Part shown: positions 44,701 through 53,262 of the stretch, in pieces
Layout: each line of letters opens with the position of its first letter
How positions within the stretch are numbered: position 1 is the stretch's first letter
Source: Rhodanobacter denitrificans
Lineage (GTDB): Bacteria > Pseudomonadota > Gammaproteobacteria > Xanthomonadales > Rhodanobacteraceae
Length of the DNA stretch: 64,000 nt
Reading direction: 5' to 3'
Assembly: GCF_000230695.2 (NCBI RefSeq)
Contig: NC_020541.1
Location: forward strand, 2,666,001 to 2,730,000
The notes under the pieces: model-generated
Databases searched by the model: none
Told to the model about the DNA's origin: nothing
Seen by the model: the letters and a program-made list of their open reading frames with translations, nothing else
Made by a program: the position numbers and the translations under genes

Positions 44701-45480
44701 GCGGTCGCCGAGCAGCGCACCGCCGGAACGGCGGCGGGTGGGATCGACCGCGAGCACGGCGATGCGCATGTCGGGGAACGCGTGCAGGAAGCGCAGCAGC
44801 AGCTCGTCCACCACCGACGACTTGCCGGCGCCGCCGGTGCCGGTGAGGCCGAGCACCGGGGTGTGCTTGCCGGCCAGCTTCCACTGCTTGCGCTGGTGCT
44901 CGAGTTCGGCCCCGGCGAGCTTGCCTTCCTCGATGGCCGAGAGCATGTGGCCGATCGAGATCTCGTCGTCGATGTCGACCTTGGGCAGCGTGTGCGATTC
45001 GGACCCGGCGCGCTTCGCGGCAGCGCTGCCGGCGCGCTGCACCACGTCCTCGATCATGTGCACGAGGCCCATGTGCATGCCGTCGTTGGGGTGGTAGATG
45101 CGTTCCACGCCGTAGGCTTCCAGCTCGCGAATCTCTTCCGGCGTGATGGTGCCGCCGCCGCCGCCGAACACGCGCACGTGGCCGGCGCCGCGCTCGCGCA
45201 GCATGTCGACCATGTACTTGAAGTACTCGACGTGGCCGCCCTGGTAGGACGACAGCGCGATCGCGTCGGCGTCTTCCTGCAGCGCGGCACGCACCACGTC
45301 CTCGACCGAGCGGTTGTGGCCGAGGTGGATCACCTCCGCGCCCTGGCTCTGGATGATCCGCCGCATGATGTTGATCGCCGCGTCGTGGCCATCGAACAGG
45401 CTGGCCGCGGTGACGAAACGCAGCGGGGTGGTGTCGGCCTGCGTGGCGCTGGCGGGGACGTGCTTGGCGGGGGAACTCAT
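41800..45480 (-). CDS. icmF: Fused isobutyryl-CoA mutase IcmF
   Basis: A 1226-residue B12 enzyme that interconverts isobutyryl-CoA and n-butyryl-CoA. Domains in order: cobalamin-binding (about residues 18-150, base-off motif [12 protein letters not shown], with Ala in place of the usual Gly in DxHxxG, and [12 protein letters not shown]), a MeaB-like G-protein chaperone (about 200-410, P-loop GTGGAGKSS, then [11 protein letters not shown]), a linker, and the TIM-barrel mutase (about 580-1226, [20 protein letters not shown]). Two palindromic repeats are read in frame in the linker region (about residues 419-426 and 527-564). The start at 45480 has GGAG upstream. It supports branched-chain acid metabolism along with the leucine genes further right. 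Confidence 0.93.
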   Translation of the reverse strand: MSSPAKHVPASATQADTTPLRFVTAASLFDGHDAAINIMRRIIQSQGAEVIHLGHNRSVEDVVRAALQEDADAIALSSYQGGHVEYFKYMVDMLRERGAGHVRVFGGGGGTITPEEIRELEAYGVERIYHPNDGMHMGLVHMIEDVVQRAGSAAAKRAGSESHTLPKVDIDDEISIGHMLSAIEEGKLAGAELEHQRKQWKLAGKHTPVLGLTGTGGAGKSSVVDELLLRFLHAFPDMRIAVLAVDPTRRRSGGALLGDRIRMNSLRSKRVYMRSMATRRQHAATSIVLHDCIDFLKSQPYDLVIVETAGIGQSDSEIVDLVDFPVYVMTSDYGAASQLEKIDMIDFAELVVLNKFDKRGAEDALRDVRKQWKRNHTAFKVADEDVPVYPTIASQFNDPGVTWMFANLCRLMREKLHLEPSPSRGGQGGVALAVPCDWKPELDTTLKEPRATVLIPGNRVRYLAEIAEQGRSINSAIAHQAEFASKAQHYYEALKELGDPKLPRPLDLYASADLHQPVTTPNASTPQTVIPAQAGIASPTAHEAHSAKAAHSATKSDSGLRRNDGKKEPERDEHAVDRSILLLRQRYNAALKELSHEAIHQLRDWPALYQSVTADVNEYKVRDKVIRVDNYRESLSHQKVPKVAPPKSKDWGELVSFLGRENLPGHYPYTGGVYPYRRSGEDPTRMFAGEGTPERTNRRFHYLSQGGAATRLSTAFDSVTLYGEDPAPRPDIYGKIGNSGVNIATLDDMKKLYSGFDLSAPSTSVSMTINGPAPLILAMFMNTAIDQNVEKYLKADDQRWAAAQQYIDKLYANVPRPQYHGELPKGNDGLGLGLLGVCGDELVDAETYAQIKADTLTRVRGTVQADILKEDQAQNTCIFSTEFALRMMGDIQQYFVDHKVRNFYSVSISGYHIAEAGANPISQLAFTLSNGFTIVEYYLARGMKVDDFAPNLSFFFSNGMDPEYTVIGRVARRIWARAMRERYGASSRSQMMKYHIQTSGRSLHAQEIQFNDIRTTLQAMYALFDNCNSLHTNAYDEAITTPTEESVRRAVAIQMIINKELGLNFNENPWQGSYVVDTLTDLVEEAVYKEFEAISERGGVLGAMDTMYQRGKIQEESMYYEHKKHDGSLPLIGVNTFLPKDHGGEIATEIELIRSTPEEKGAQIANVKRYGEARNALASDSLKVLQTTARDRRNVFEQLIEAVKYNSLGQISHALYDVGGEYRRNM
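43788..43898. repeat. Type D palindromic repeat pair inserted in icmF, in frame
   Basis: Two hairpins, ATTCCGGC-GCAG-GCCGGAAT (43792-43811) and ATCCCGGC-CTGC-GCCGGGAT (43874-43893), in inverted orientation, bounded by CCGTCAT and ATGACGG. It is about 111 bp long and is translated as a linker within IcmF. Confidence 0.8.
44203..44223. repeat. Second palindrome within icmF
   Basis: CCCTCCCCTT-G-AAGGGGAGGG, a 10-base perfect inverted repeat of a kind often dispersed between genes in this order. It is translated in frame near the end of the G-domain as PSPSRGGQG. Confidence 0.65.
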
Positions 45481-45554
45481 GGCAACTCCGACATCGGTGC
45501 TTGAACTTGCCGATTCTAGTGGATCGACAGGGAGCGCGGAGTTTTGAGCTACCA

Positions 45555-45612
45555 CGCCGTCATCCCGGCGAAGGCCAGAAGTGCGATCCCGGCCTTCGCC
45601 GGGATGACGGCG
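45555..45612. repeat. Type D palindrome upstream of icmF
   Basis: A 58-bp element with 22-base perfect arms (GTCATCCCGGCGAAGGCC and its complement) separated by 14 bases. It is the same family as the pair inside icmF. It sits between the icmF start and the hydrolase end and could act as hairpin or boundary element. Confidence 0.8.
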
Positions 45613-45647
45613 TTATTTCCCCTGAAATTCCGGGGGAGAAGGGAAAC

Positions 45648-46550
45648 CTACATGCGGAGCGCGAGGTCAGGACTGCCGACCACACGCGTGCCTACCTGTT
45701 CGCCGCGCATGAAAGCCAGCGCCGCCCCGATCACTTCGGGGGCATCGAGCACGCGGCGGTGGCCCAGTCCCTGCGTGGTGTGCAGCCGCGCGCCGGGCCA
45801 GTGCTGGGCGTAGCGTTCGCCCTCGCCCCACGGCACGTCCGCGTCGTCCAGGTCATGCACGATCAGCGCGGGCTGGCCCAGCGAGGGCAGCTTGCGTTCC
45901 ACCCGCAGCTCGTCGATGTGCACACCGGTGCGCCGGTGCAGCCATGCGTAGAACGGCTGGCGCAGATGGCCGGCCAGGTGCACGAAGCGGAAGAAGCGCC
46001 GCGTCGCCGCCTTCATGTCGGCGGCCGGCGCCACCAGGATCAGCTGCTCGGCACGCCACGCCTCGTCCTGCGCGAGGGTGACCGCGGCACCGCCGAGCGA
46101 GTGGCCGACCGCCAGCGCGGCGTTGCCGTAGTGCGCGCCGATTGCGCGGATCGTGGCGATGAATTCCGGCAGCGTGCACAGCTGGCCGCTGCTGTGGCCG
46201 TGGCCGGGCTGGTCGAAGGTGACCACGGCCAGGCCCTGCGCGCGCAGCTGTGCCACCCACGGCAGGAAGCGCAGGCCGAAGCTGGACCAGCCGTGCGCCA
46301 GCAGCGCGTAGGGCTGGGTCGACGGGTCGCCCCAGACGTAGGTGGCGATGGTTTCGCCGCCGACCTGCAGTTCGCTGCGCTGCATGTCCGCGTCGCCCTG
46401 CGCCGCCTGCGCGCGGCGGCGGCTGCTGGCGAACGGAGTGGCGAACAGGCGCGCGGCACGGTTCACCGTGCGCTGCGGTGCGATCCGGCCGCCCAGCACG
46501 AAGCCGGTGCGCACGGTAGTGAGCTTGAGTCGGTCGATGACGGTGGACAT
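45648..46550 (-). CDS. Alpha/beta hydrolase
   Basis: A 300-residue alpha/beta-hydrolase fold protein. The oxyanion region is LLAHGWSSFGLRF (about residues 83-95). The nucleophile elbow is AVGHSLGGAA (Ser about residue 145). Asp (VHDLDDADVPWGEG) and His (GLGHRRVLD) complete the triad near the C-terminus. Substrates of this esterase/lipase-like group are unknown. The start at 46550 (MSTVIDRLK) is placed at the family start; the TetR gene ends 10 bases upstream, so the regulator and hydrolase form one operon. Confidence 0.87.
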   Translation of the reverse strand: MSTVIDRLKLTTVRTGFVLGGRIAPQRTVNRAARLFATPFASSRRRAQAAQGDADMQRSELQVGGETIATYVWGDPSTQPYALLAHGWSSFGLRFLPWVAQLRAQGLAVVTFDQPGHGHSSGQLCTLPEFIATIRAIGAHYGNAALAVGHSLGGAAVTLAQDEAWRAEQLILVAPAADMKAATRRFFRFVHLAGHLRQPFYAWLHRRTGVHIDELRVERKLPSLGQPALIVHDLDDADVPWGEGERYAQHWPGARLHTTQGLGHRRVLDAPEVIGAALAFMRGEQVGTRVVGSPDLALRM

Positions 46551-46560
46551 GGGTCTCGCC

Positions 46561-47163
46561 TCAGGTTTGCCAGCTGCGCCACAGGCGCTCGAAGGCCGCT
46601 CGCGTAAGGCAGCCGGCTTCATCGAACCCGAACAGCCCGGCGTCGTGGTGCAGGCCGAGCATCAGGGCGTAGATCTCGAAGGCGAGCTGGGCGACGTCGG
46701 TGTCGCTGCGCAGGTGGCCCAGTTCGACCGCCTGCGCGATCGCCTTCTGCAGTTCGTCGCGCCAGCCGGCCTGCTGCCGCACCACGCCGTCGTGCAGCGC
46801 GCCGTCGCGGCCGTCGTATTCGCTGACGGCGGACAGCAGCACGCAGCCGCTCTGGTGCTCGCGGCCCCACTCGAACCAGTTCGCCACGATCGCGCGCAGC
46901 CGCGGCAGGCCGCGCGGCTGCTGCAGCGCCGGCAGCAGCACCCGGGTCACGAAGCGCTGGCGGCCGGTGTCGAGCACGGCCAGCTGCAGGTCTTCGCGTG
47001 AACCGAAGTGGGCGAACACGCCGCTCTTGGACATGCCCACGTCCACCGCCAAGCCGCCGATCGACAGGCCTTCCAGCCCGCCGTTGCAGGCCAGCGCGTA
47101 GGCGTGGTCGAGGATGGTGTCGCGGGTGGCCGCGCGCTTGCCGGGGTGGGTTGCGATCGTCAT
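46561..47163 (-). CDS. TetR-family transcriptional repressor
   Basis: A 200-residue regulator. N-terminal HTH: TRDTILDHAYALACNGGLEG and LSIGGLAVDVGMSKSGVFAH, then FGSREDLQLAVL (residues 13-61), a standard TetR signature. The C-terminal TetR_C-like ligand domain has FEWGREHQSGCVLLSA. It probably represses its own operon with the alpha/beta hydrolase through the palindrome just upstream of its start. The ligand is unknown, possibly a substrate of the hydrolase. Confidence 0.9.
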   Translation of the reverse strand: MTIATHPGKRAATRDTILDHAYALACNGGLEGLSIGGLAVDVGMSKSGVFAHFGSREDLQLAVLDTGRQRFVTRVLLPALQQPRGLPRLRAIVANWFEWGREHQSGCVLLSAVSEYDGRDGALHDGVVRQQAGWRDELQKAIAQAVELGHLRSDTDVAQLAFEIYALMLGLHHDAGLFGFDEAGCLTRAAFERLWRSWQT

Positions 47164-47174
47164 GGCTGCATAAA

Positions 47175-47194
47175 TAGCACGATCGTTCGTTCTA
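47175..47194. promoter_or_regulatory. Putative TetR operator
   Basis: TAGCACGATCGTTCGTTCTA, centred on the perfect 8-bp palindrome ACGATCGT, 12 bases upstream of the TetR start. It overlaps a likely promoter (TATAGAAC on the minus strand). Confidence 0.55.
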
Positions 47195-47269
47195 TATCAA
47201 GCGACAGTCACGCGGCCTCGGCAGACCTTGTAGGTATGCTTTGCCGCTGCAAGCCAAGGAGGATCCCGC

Positions 47270-48067
47270 ATGAAAATCCGCAACCTGAGCATCCCGCTCG
47301 CCACCGCCCTGCTGGCCGCCTGCGTCACCTCGCCGACCGGCCGCTCTCAGCTGATGATGGTGTCGGACAGCCAGATGAGCCAGATGGGCCTGAGCGCGTT
47401 CAACGACATGCGCAAGCAGGGCAAGTTCGTCGACGCGCCGCGCGAACGCGCCTACGCCACCTGCGTGTCGCACGCGCTGATCGCGGTGCTGCCGCCGCCG
47501 TGGAACGCCCAGCAGTGGGAGGTGCAGATCATCGGCGACGACACGGCCAACGCGTTCGCCCTGCCCGGCGGCCAGATCGGCGTGAACCGGGGCATGTTCA
47601 AGCTCGCCACCGACCAGGACCAGCTGGCGGTGGTGCTGGGCCACGAGCTGTCGCACGTGGTCTCGCGGCACGGTGCGGAGCGCGTGTCCGACAACATGGC
47701 GGCGCAGGCGGCGGTGGCCGCCGGCAGCATCTACGCCGGCACGCGCGGCAGCGACACCGGCAACGTCGCGGCGCTGCTCGGCGTGGGCGCGCAGGTGGGC
47801 ATCCTGCTGCCGTTCTCGCGCACCCAGGAAAGCGAGGCCGACACGCTGGGCCAGCGCTATATGGCGCAGGCTGGTTTCGACCCGCGCGCGGCGGTGACGC
47901 TGTGGGACAAGATGGGCGCGCAGGGCGGCAGCAAGCCGCCGGCGTTCCTGTCCACCCACCCGTCTTCCGGCAACCGCGCGCAGGCACTGGACCGGCAGGC
48001 GCAGCAACTGCTGCCGGTGTACCAGCAGGCGCGCGCCAGCGGCCACGCGCCGAACTGCCGGCTGTAG
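47270..48067 (+). CDS. M48-family lipoprotein metallopeptidase
   Basis: A 265-residue exported zinc peptidase. The signal peptide ends in the lipobox LLAAC (Cys18). The active site is GHELSHVVSRHGAER (HExxH at about residues 125-129), with the third ligand Glu in QESEADTLGQRYM (about 188-198). The order and length match periplasmic LoiP/YcaL-type M48 proteases involved in outer-membrane protein quality control. FLSTHPSSGNRAQAL is a conserved C-terminal block. AGGAGG precedes the start. Confidence 0.9.
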   Translation: MKIRNLSIPLATALLAACVTSPTGRSQLMMVSDSQMSQMGLSAFNDMRKQGKFVDAPRERAYATCVSHALIAVLPPPWNAQQWEVQIIGDDTANAFALPGGQIGVNRGMFKLATDQDQLAVVLGHELSHVVSRHGAERVSDNMAAQAAVAAGSIYAGTRGSDTGNVAALLGVGAQVGILLPFSRTQESEADTLGQRYMAQAGFDPRAAVTLWDKMGAQGGSKPPAFLSTHPSSGNRAQALDRQAQQLLPVYQQARASGHAPNCRL

Positions 48068-48181
48068 ACGGGCCTGGCCGCCATCGCCGACTGAACGGGG
48101 GACGACACCCCGTCAACTGCGCGCGCCGCTCCTCGTTTTCCGTCCTGCCTGCCGCGCCTTGCGGCGCTGACGGAGAACACC

Positions 48182-48514
48182 CTGACCCAAGCACTCAAGC
48201 TGGCCCTGCTGACTGGACTCGGCCTGACGTTCGCCGGCGCCCTGTATGCGCCGCCCGCTGCCGCGCGCACCCAGATGGCGGTCGGCATCAGCATCAGCGT
48301 GGCCCCGCCGCCGCCGCGTTTCGAACGGCTGCCGCCGCCACGCCGCGGTTACGTCTGGGCACCGGGCTACTGGCGCTGGAGCCCGCACGCCCATCGCCAC
48401 GTGTGGGTCGACGGCGGCTGGCTCCGGCTGCATCCGGGCCGCCACTACCGCCCGGCGCACTGGGTACGCCACGGCCAGCAGTGGCGTTTCCGGCCCGGTT
48501 ACTGGGGTCGCTGA
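48182..48514 (+). CDS. Exported YXWGXW-type repeat protein (possible CTG start)
   Basis: The mature part (GYVWAPGYWRWSPHAHRHVW and VRHGQQWRFRPGYWG) has the Trp/Tyr/His repeats of small secreted YXWGXW proteins of unknown function. An in-frame ATG at 48275 would omit the signal peptide. A signal peptide (KLALLTGLGLTFAGALYAPP) is encoded upstream from a CTG at 48182, with GGAG six bases before it. I therefore propose CTG initiation, or an ATG-to-CTG change. Length about 110 residues. Confidence 0.6.
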   Translation: MTQALKLALLTGLGLTFAGALYAPPAAARTQMAVGISISVAPPPPRFERLPPPRRGYVWAPGYWRWSPHAHRHVWVDGGWLRLHPGRHYRPAHWVRHGQQWRFRPGYWGR

Positions 48515-48720
48515 GCGCTCCATACGTCCGTGACTTGTTGCGTCGCGTCACCACCCTCGGGGACGACGTACTAAACTTGTCGCTTTGATTCATCGCCCCG
48601 GCTCCGGTCGGGGCGATGAGTTTCCGGCGTTTTCATCACCCTCCGGCGGATTCCCGCGGTCTCTTCCGCCACCCTCTGTCGATGCCCACCGGCACCGTAA
48701 ATCATGGAGTCACCGTTCCA

Positions 48721-49824
48721 ATGATCTTTGAAACCATCGCCAACACGGGTCACGAAGAAGTCGTCTTCTGCCACAACAAGGACGCCGGCCTGAAGGCCAT
48801 CATCGCGATCCACAACACGGTGCTGGGCCCCGCGCTCGGCGGTCTGCGCATGTGGCCGTACAAGACCGAGCAGGAGGCGGTGAACGACGTGCTGCGCCTG
48901 TCGCGCGGCATGACCTTCAAGAACGCCGTGGCCGGCCTGAACCTGGGCGGCGGCAAGGCGGTGATCATCGGCGATCCGAGCAAGGACAAGTCCGAGGCGC
49001 TGTTCCGCGCGTTCGGCCGCTTCGTCAACTCGCTCAACGGCCGCTACATCACCGCCGAGGACGTCGGCATCGACGTCAACGACATGGAATACGTGTTCCG
49101 CGAGACCGAGTACGTCACCGGCGTGCACCAGGTGCACGGCGGCTCGGGCGACCCGTCGCCGTTCACCGCCTACGGCTCGCTGCAGGGCCTGATGGCCGCG
49201 CTGCAGTTCAAGCACGGCAACGAGGACGTGGGCAAGTACAGCTACGCCGTGCAGGGCGCCGGCCACGTCGGCGGCGAGTTCATCAAGCTCTTGCGCGAAC
49301 AGGGCGCCAAGGTGTTCGTCACCGACATCAACAAGGAAGCGGTGCAGCGCTGCGTGGACGAGCTGGGCTGCGAGGCGGTGGGCCTGGACGAGATCTACGA
49401 CGTCGACGCCGACGTGTACTCGCCGTGCGCGCTCGGCGGCACGCTGAACGAGCAGACCATCGACCGCATCAAGGCCAAGATCATCTGCGGCCCGGCCAAC
49501 AACCAGCTAGCCACCGACGCGATCGGTGACGAGCTGAACCGCCGCGGCGTGCTGTACGCGCCGGACTACGCGGTGAACGCCGGCGGCGTGATGAACGTGT
49601 CGCTGGAGATCGACGGCTACAACCGCGAGCGCGCGATGCGCATGATGCGCACGATCTACTACAACCTGGGCCGCATCTTCGAGATCTCCAAGACCGAGAA
49701 CATCCCGACCTACAAGGCGGCCGACCGCCTGGCCGAGGAGCGCATCAGCGCGATCGGCAAGCTGAAGCTGTCGCACATGGGCAACGGCGGCACCCGTTTC
49801 CAGGGCCGCATGCGCGGACAGTAA
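48721..49824 (+). CDS. Leucine/valine (branched-chain amino acid) dehydrogenase
   Basis: A 367-residue NAD-dependent enzyme of the Glu/Leu/Phe/Val dehydrogenase family. It deaminates branched-chain amino acids to 2-oxo acids. Conserved points: substrate/catalytic Lys in LNLGGGKAVIIGDP, GLRMWPYKTEQEAV, and the NAD fold at about residues 175-205 (YAVQGAGHVGGEFIKLLREQ). The ending is NGGTRFQGRMRGQ. Length agrees with Bacillus leucine dehydrogenase. With icmF and the liu-type genes it suggests an active branched-chain amino/fatty acid metabolism. GGAG lies about 11 bases before the ATG. A hairpin follows. Confidence 0.9.
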   Translation: MIFETIANTGHEEVVFCHNKDAGLKAIIAIHNTVLGPALGGLRMWPYKTEQEAVNDVLRLSRGMTFKNAVAGLNLGGGKAVIIGDPSKDKSEALFRAFGRFVNSLNGRYITAEDVGIDVNDMEYVFRETEYVTGVHQVHGGSGDPSPFTAYGSLQGLMAALQFKHGNEDVGKYSYAVQGAGHVGGEFIKLLREQGAKVFVTDINKEAVQRCVDELGCEAVGLDEIYDVDADVYSPCALGGTLNEQTIDRIKAKIICGPANNQLATDAIGDELNRRGVLYAPDYAVNAGGVMNVSLEIDGYNRERAMRMMRTIYYNLGRIFEISKTENIPTYKAADRLAEERISAIGKLKLSHMGNGGTRFQGRMRGQ

Positions 49825-49876
49825 GCCGCACCGATACGGGCAAGCCGGCCTTCGGCCTGCCCCCCGGTTTCAACCA

Positions 49877-49908
49877 GGGCCTGCCGCCACCCGCGGCAGG
49901 CCTTTGCT
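49877..49908 (+). terminator. Terminator after the leucine dehydrogenase gene
   Basis: GGCCTGCCG-CCACCCG-CGGCAGGCC followed by TTTGCTT: a nine-base stem with a short T-rich tail. Confidence 0.7.
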
Positions 49909-49953
49909 TATGCGGGGCGGTTGATCGAATAATCGCAGGCAAGGGGACCGAGG

Positions 49954-51507
49954 GTGCGCAGGATGATGATCTGGCTGGGCTGGGGATTGTTCGCACTGGT
50001 GTTGCTGGTGACCAGCGGGCTGCTGCTGGCCGACCGCCTGACCCCGCGCGCCACCGGCACACCGAGCACTGCACTGCCGCCGGAGCCGGCACAGACCCCG
50101 ATCGACCGCGAGCTGGCCCCGTACCTGGCCGCGCACCCGGGCGAGACCGCGGCGACCCTGCTGCCCGACGGCCTGGACGCGTTCGCCGCGCGCGCCGCCT
50201 CCGCGCGCCTGGCCGGGCGCAGCCTCGACCTGCAGTACTACATGTGGCACGACGACCTGGTCGGCCACCTGCTGGCGCGCGAGGTCTACGCCGCGGCCGA
50301 GCGCGGCGTGCGCGTGCGCCTGCTGCTGGACGACATCAACACCAAGGGACTGGATCCGGCGCTGCTGGCGCTGGATGCGCACCCGAACATCGAGGTGCGC
50401 CTGTACAACCCGTTCCGCAACCGCCGCGGCGTGTGGCGTTTGCTGGAGATGGTGCAGCGCTTCTTCAGCGTCAACCACCGCATGCACAACAAGGCGTGGA
50501 TCGCCGACGGCCGGATCGCGCTGGTCGGCGGCCGCAACATCGGCGACGAGTACTTTGACGCCAATCGCAGCGTGAATTTCCGCGACCTCGACATGCTGCT
50601 GCTCGGTCCGGCAGTGGCCGACGCCAGCGCGATCTTCGACGACTTCTGGAACTCCAGCGCCGCCGTGCCGATCGAGGCGCTGAACCCGCAGACGCCGGAG
50701 AACCTGCACAGGCTGGTGGCCGCGCTCGCCCACGAGTGCGCCGATGCCGCCGCGCAGGTCTACCTGGACCGGGTCGCTGCGTCGCCCTCGGCGCAACGCC
50801 TGGCCAACCGCGAACTGTCGCCACACTGGAGCGCGAGCATCACGGTGGCGTCCGATCCGCCGCTGAAGACGAAGGCCGCCGACCGCAGCGGCTGGCTGCA
50901 GCCGCGGCTGGCCGCCCACCTGGACGGCGTGCACAGCGAGGTGCTGCTGATCTCGCCCTACTTCGTTCCCGGCAAGCAAGGCACGGCGACCCTGCTTGGG
51001 CTGGCACGCGGCGGCACCCGCGTCGGCGTGGTCACCAACTCGCTGGCCGCCAACGACGTGCCCGCCGTGCACAGCGGCTACGAGCGTTATCGCCGGCAGT
51101 TGCTGGATGGCGGCGTGGGCCTGTTCGAGATCCGCCGCCGCGGCCCGGTCGCCACCCACGGCCTGTTCGGCAGCGGCGCCAGCCTGCACACCAAGGCGTT
51201 CGTGATCGACGGCGCGCGCGGCTTCGTCGGCTCGTTCAACCTCGACCCACGCTCGGCCAACCTCAACACCGAGATGGGCGTGCTGTTCGACGACGCCAGC
51301 CTGGCCCGCGACCTGCGCCAGGAATACCTGCGGCTGGCCATGCCGGAGCTGAGCTACCAGCTGCGCCGTGGCGCGGACGGCTCGCCGCAGTGGCTGGACC
51401 GCAGCGTGCAACCGCCGCTCGTGCTCGAGCACGAGCCCGAGGCCGGCTGGTGGCTGCGCACGATCACCCGCCTGATCAGCTGGCTGCCGATCGAATCCCA
51501 ACTGTAG
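49954..51507 (+). CDS. Phospholipase D-family (cardiolipin synthase-like) membrane protein
   Basis: A 517-residue protein with one N-terminal membrane helix (GWGLFALVLLVTSGLLLAD) and two PLD HKD motifs: HNKAWIADGRIALVGG (about residue 177) and HTKAFVIDGARGFVGS (about 412). Both have the HxKxxxxD catalytic form. QYYMWHDDLVGHLLARE precedes the first. The pattern matches the cardiolipin synthase C/ClsC-like group of Proteobacteria, acting on phosphatidyl groups at the inner membrane. GTG start at 49954. A repeat element follows the stop directly. Confidence 0.88.
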   Translation: MRRMMIWLGWGLFALVLLVTSGLLLADRLTPRATGTPSTALPPEPAQTPIDRELAPYLAAHPGETAATLLPDGLDAFAARAASARLAGRSLDLQYYMWHDDLVGHLLAREVYAAAERGVRVRLLLDDINTKGLDPALLALDAHPNIEVRLYNPFRNRRGVWRLLEMVQRFFSVNHRMHNKAWIADGRIALVGGRNIGDEYFDANRSVNFRDLDMLLLGPAVADASAIFDDFWNSSAAVPIEALNPQTPENLHRLVAALAHECADAAAQVYLDRVAASPSAQRLANRELSPHWSASITVASDPPLKTKAADRSGWLQPRLAAHLDGVHSEVLLISPYFVPGKQGTATLLGLARGGTRVGVVTNSLAANDVPAVHSGYERYRRQLLDGGVGLFEIRRRGPVATHGLFGSGASLHTKAFVIDGARGFVGSFNLDPRSANLNTEMGVLFDDASLARDLRQEYLRLAMPELSYQLRRGADGSPQWLDRSVQPPLVLEHEPEAGWWLRTITRLISWLPIESQL

Positions 51508-51601
51508 GAGCGCACCGAAGTGCGCGATGCTTTTCGTCACGTGGCGGAAAAGCATCGTGCACGACCGAAGAAAGTCCCTTGTGGACAGAGTGCGCTCCTA
51601 C
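51505..51601. repeat. Type E dispersed repeat (REP-like, GTAGGAGCGCAC arms)
   Basis: Outer arms GTAGGAGCGCAC (51505-51516) and GTGCGCTCCTAC (51590-51601) are perfectly inverted. Inner arms CGATGCTTTTC and GAAAAGCATCG form a second stem. The whole can fold into a long hairpin between the PLD gene and liuA. The outer motif is a common intergenic repeat type in Pseudomonas and Xanthomonadales. No matching RAYT is in this window. Confidence 0.75.
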
Positions 51602-51661
51602 ACACGGGCCAGGTGTTGCCGTGTGCGCTAAAATCGCCGGTCTGCATCCAAGGAGTTCGCC

Positions 51662-52819
51662 ATGCGTCCGTTTCCGCTCGGAGAAGACATCGACCTGCTG
51701 CGCGAGTCCGTGCATGCCTTTGCGGAAAAGGAAATCGCCCCGCGTGCCGACCGCATCGACCGCGACAACCTGTTTCCCGCCGACCTGTGGCGCAAGTTCG
51801 GCGAGATGGGCCTGCTCGGGGTGACTATCCCCGAGACCTACGGCGGCAGCGGCATGGGCTTCCTCGCGCACATGGTGGCGATGGAGGAAATCTCGCGCGC
51901 GTCCGGCTCAGTCGGCCTGTCCTACGGCGCGCATTCCAACCTGTGCCTCAACAACATCTTCCACAACGGCAACGAGGCGCAGCGTCGCAGGTACCTGCCG
52001 AAACTGTGCAGCGGCGAGCACGTCGGCGCGCTGGCGATGAGCGAGCCCGGCGCCGGCTCCGACGTGGTCGGCTCGATGAGCTGCAAGGCCGAGCTGCGTG
52101 GCGACGTGTGGGTCGCCAACGGCAACAAGATGTGGATTACCAACGGCCCCGACGCCGACGTGCTGCTGGTCTACATGCGCACCGCGCCGCGGCCGGCCGG
52201 CAGCCGCTGCATGACCGCCTTCATCGTCGAGAAGGGCATGAAGGGCTTCAGCACCGCGCAGAAGCTGGACAAGCTCGGCATGCGCGGCTCCAACACCTGC
52301 GAGCTGGTGTTCGACAACTGCGAGATCCCCGCCGAAAACGTCGTCGGCGAGGTAAACGAGGGCGTGCGCGTGCTGATGAGCGGGCTGGACACCGAACGGC
52401 TGGTGCTGTCCGGCGGCCCGATCGGCCTGATGCAGGCGGCGCTCGACATCACCCTGCCCTACGTGCGCGAGCGCAAGCAGTTCAACGCGCCGATCGGCAC
52501 GTTCGAGATCATGCAGGCCAAGGTCGCCGACATGTACACCGCGCTGCAGAGCTCGCGCGGCTTCGCCTACATGGTGGCGCAGCAGTTCGATGCCGGGGTG
52601 AAGTCGCGCATCGACCCGGCCGCCTGCCTGCTCAACGCCTCGGTCAACGCGGTGCAGGTGGCGCTGGAGGCGATCCAGTCGCTCGGCGGCAACGGCTACA
52701 TCAACGAATTTCCCGCCGGCCGGCTGCTGCGCGACGCCAAGCTGTACGAGATCGGCGCCGGCACCAACGAGATCCGCCGCATGCTGATCGGCCGCGAGCT
52801 GTTCCACGGCAAGGCATGA
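51662..52819 (+). CDS. liuA: Isovaleryl-CoA dehydrogenase
   Basis: A 385-residue acyl-CoA dehydrogenase of leucine catabolism, oxidising isovaleryl-CoA to 3-methylcrotonyl-CoA with FAD. Conserved blocks: [20 protein letters not shown] (about residues 60-79), [16 protein letters not shown] (about 127-142), [30 protein letters not shown] (about 243-262) carries the catalytic Glu at the position specific to isovaleryl-type enzymes. The ending is [26 protein letters not shown] precedes the ATG. The 3' end is duplicated in tandem just after the gene. Confidence 0.92.
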   Translation: MRPFPLGEDIDLLRESVHAFAEKEIAPRADRIDRDNLFPADLWRKFGEMGLLGVTIPETYGGSGMGFLAHMVAMEEISRASGSVGLSYGAHSNLCLNNIFHNGNEAQRRRYLPKLCSGEHVGALAMSEPGAGSDVVGSMSCKAELRGDVWVANGNKMWITNGPDADVLLVYMRTAPRPAGSRCMTAFIVEKGMKGFSTAQKLDKLGMRGSNTCELVFDNCEIPAENVVGEVNEGVRVLMSGLDTERLVLSGGPIGLMQAALDITLPYVRERKQFNAPIGTFEIMQAKVADMYTALQSSRGFAYMVAQQFDAGVKSRIDPAACLLNASVNAVQVALEAIQSLGGNGYINEFPAGRLLRDAKLYEIGAGTNEIRRMLIGRELFHGKA

Positions 52820-53192
52820 GAAACATGCGCCGACAAAGGCATCGGCACCGGCACACCGAACCGAATTCCGCCGCATACTGATCGGCCGCGAGCTGTTCCA
52901 CGGCAAGGCGTGAGGAACATGCGCCGACAAAGGCATCGGCGCCGGCACACCGAACCGAATTCCGCCGCATGCTGATCGGCCGCGAGCTGTTCCACGGCAA
53001 GGCGTGAGGAACATGCGCCGACAAAGGCATCGGCGCCGGCACACCGAACCGAATTCCGCCGCATGCTGATCGGCCGCGAGCTGTTCCACGGCAAGGCGTG
53101 AGGAACATGCGCCGACAAAGGCATCGGCGCCGGCACACCGAACCGAATTCCGCCGCATGCTGATCGGCCGCGAGCTGTTCCACGGCAAGGCA
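52784..53192 (+). repeat. 94-bp tandem repeat built from the liuA 3' end
   Basis: CTGATCGGCCGCGAGCTG recurs at 52784, 52878, 52972, 53066 and 53160, exactly 94 bp apart. The first copy is the coding end of liuA. Later copies contain a slightly altered version of the sequence for [20 protein letters not shown] plus a short spacer (CATGCGCCGACAAAGGCATC). The copies are almost identical. The unit is not a multiple of three and lies after the liuA stop, so liuA itself is not changed. Confidence 0.93.
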
Positions 53193-53216
53193 TGATTCCG
53201 CCGCAATCGGAAGAGG

Positions 53217-53245
53217 AAAGGCCCGCACCATGCGGGCCTTTCTTC
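53217..53245. terminator. Bidirectional terminator between liuA and the autotransporter gene
   Basis: AAAGGCCCGCA-CCA-TGCGGGCCTTT, an 11-base perfect stem with a three-base loop, A-run on one side and T-run on the other. It serves the two convergent genes. Confidence 0.88.
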
Positions 53246-53262
53246 TGTGTGCACCGATGCGC

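Noticed and set aside
52784..53192. CRISPR-like array
   Set aside because: The repeats are 94 bp, contiguous without spacers, and derived from liuA.
52696..53231. Repeated minus-strand open frames in the 94-bp tandem repeat
   Set aside because: They arise from the repeat itself; there is no ribosome site or family, and the unit is not a multiple of three.
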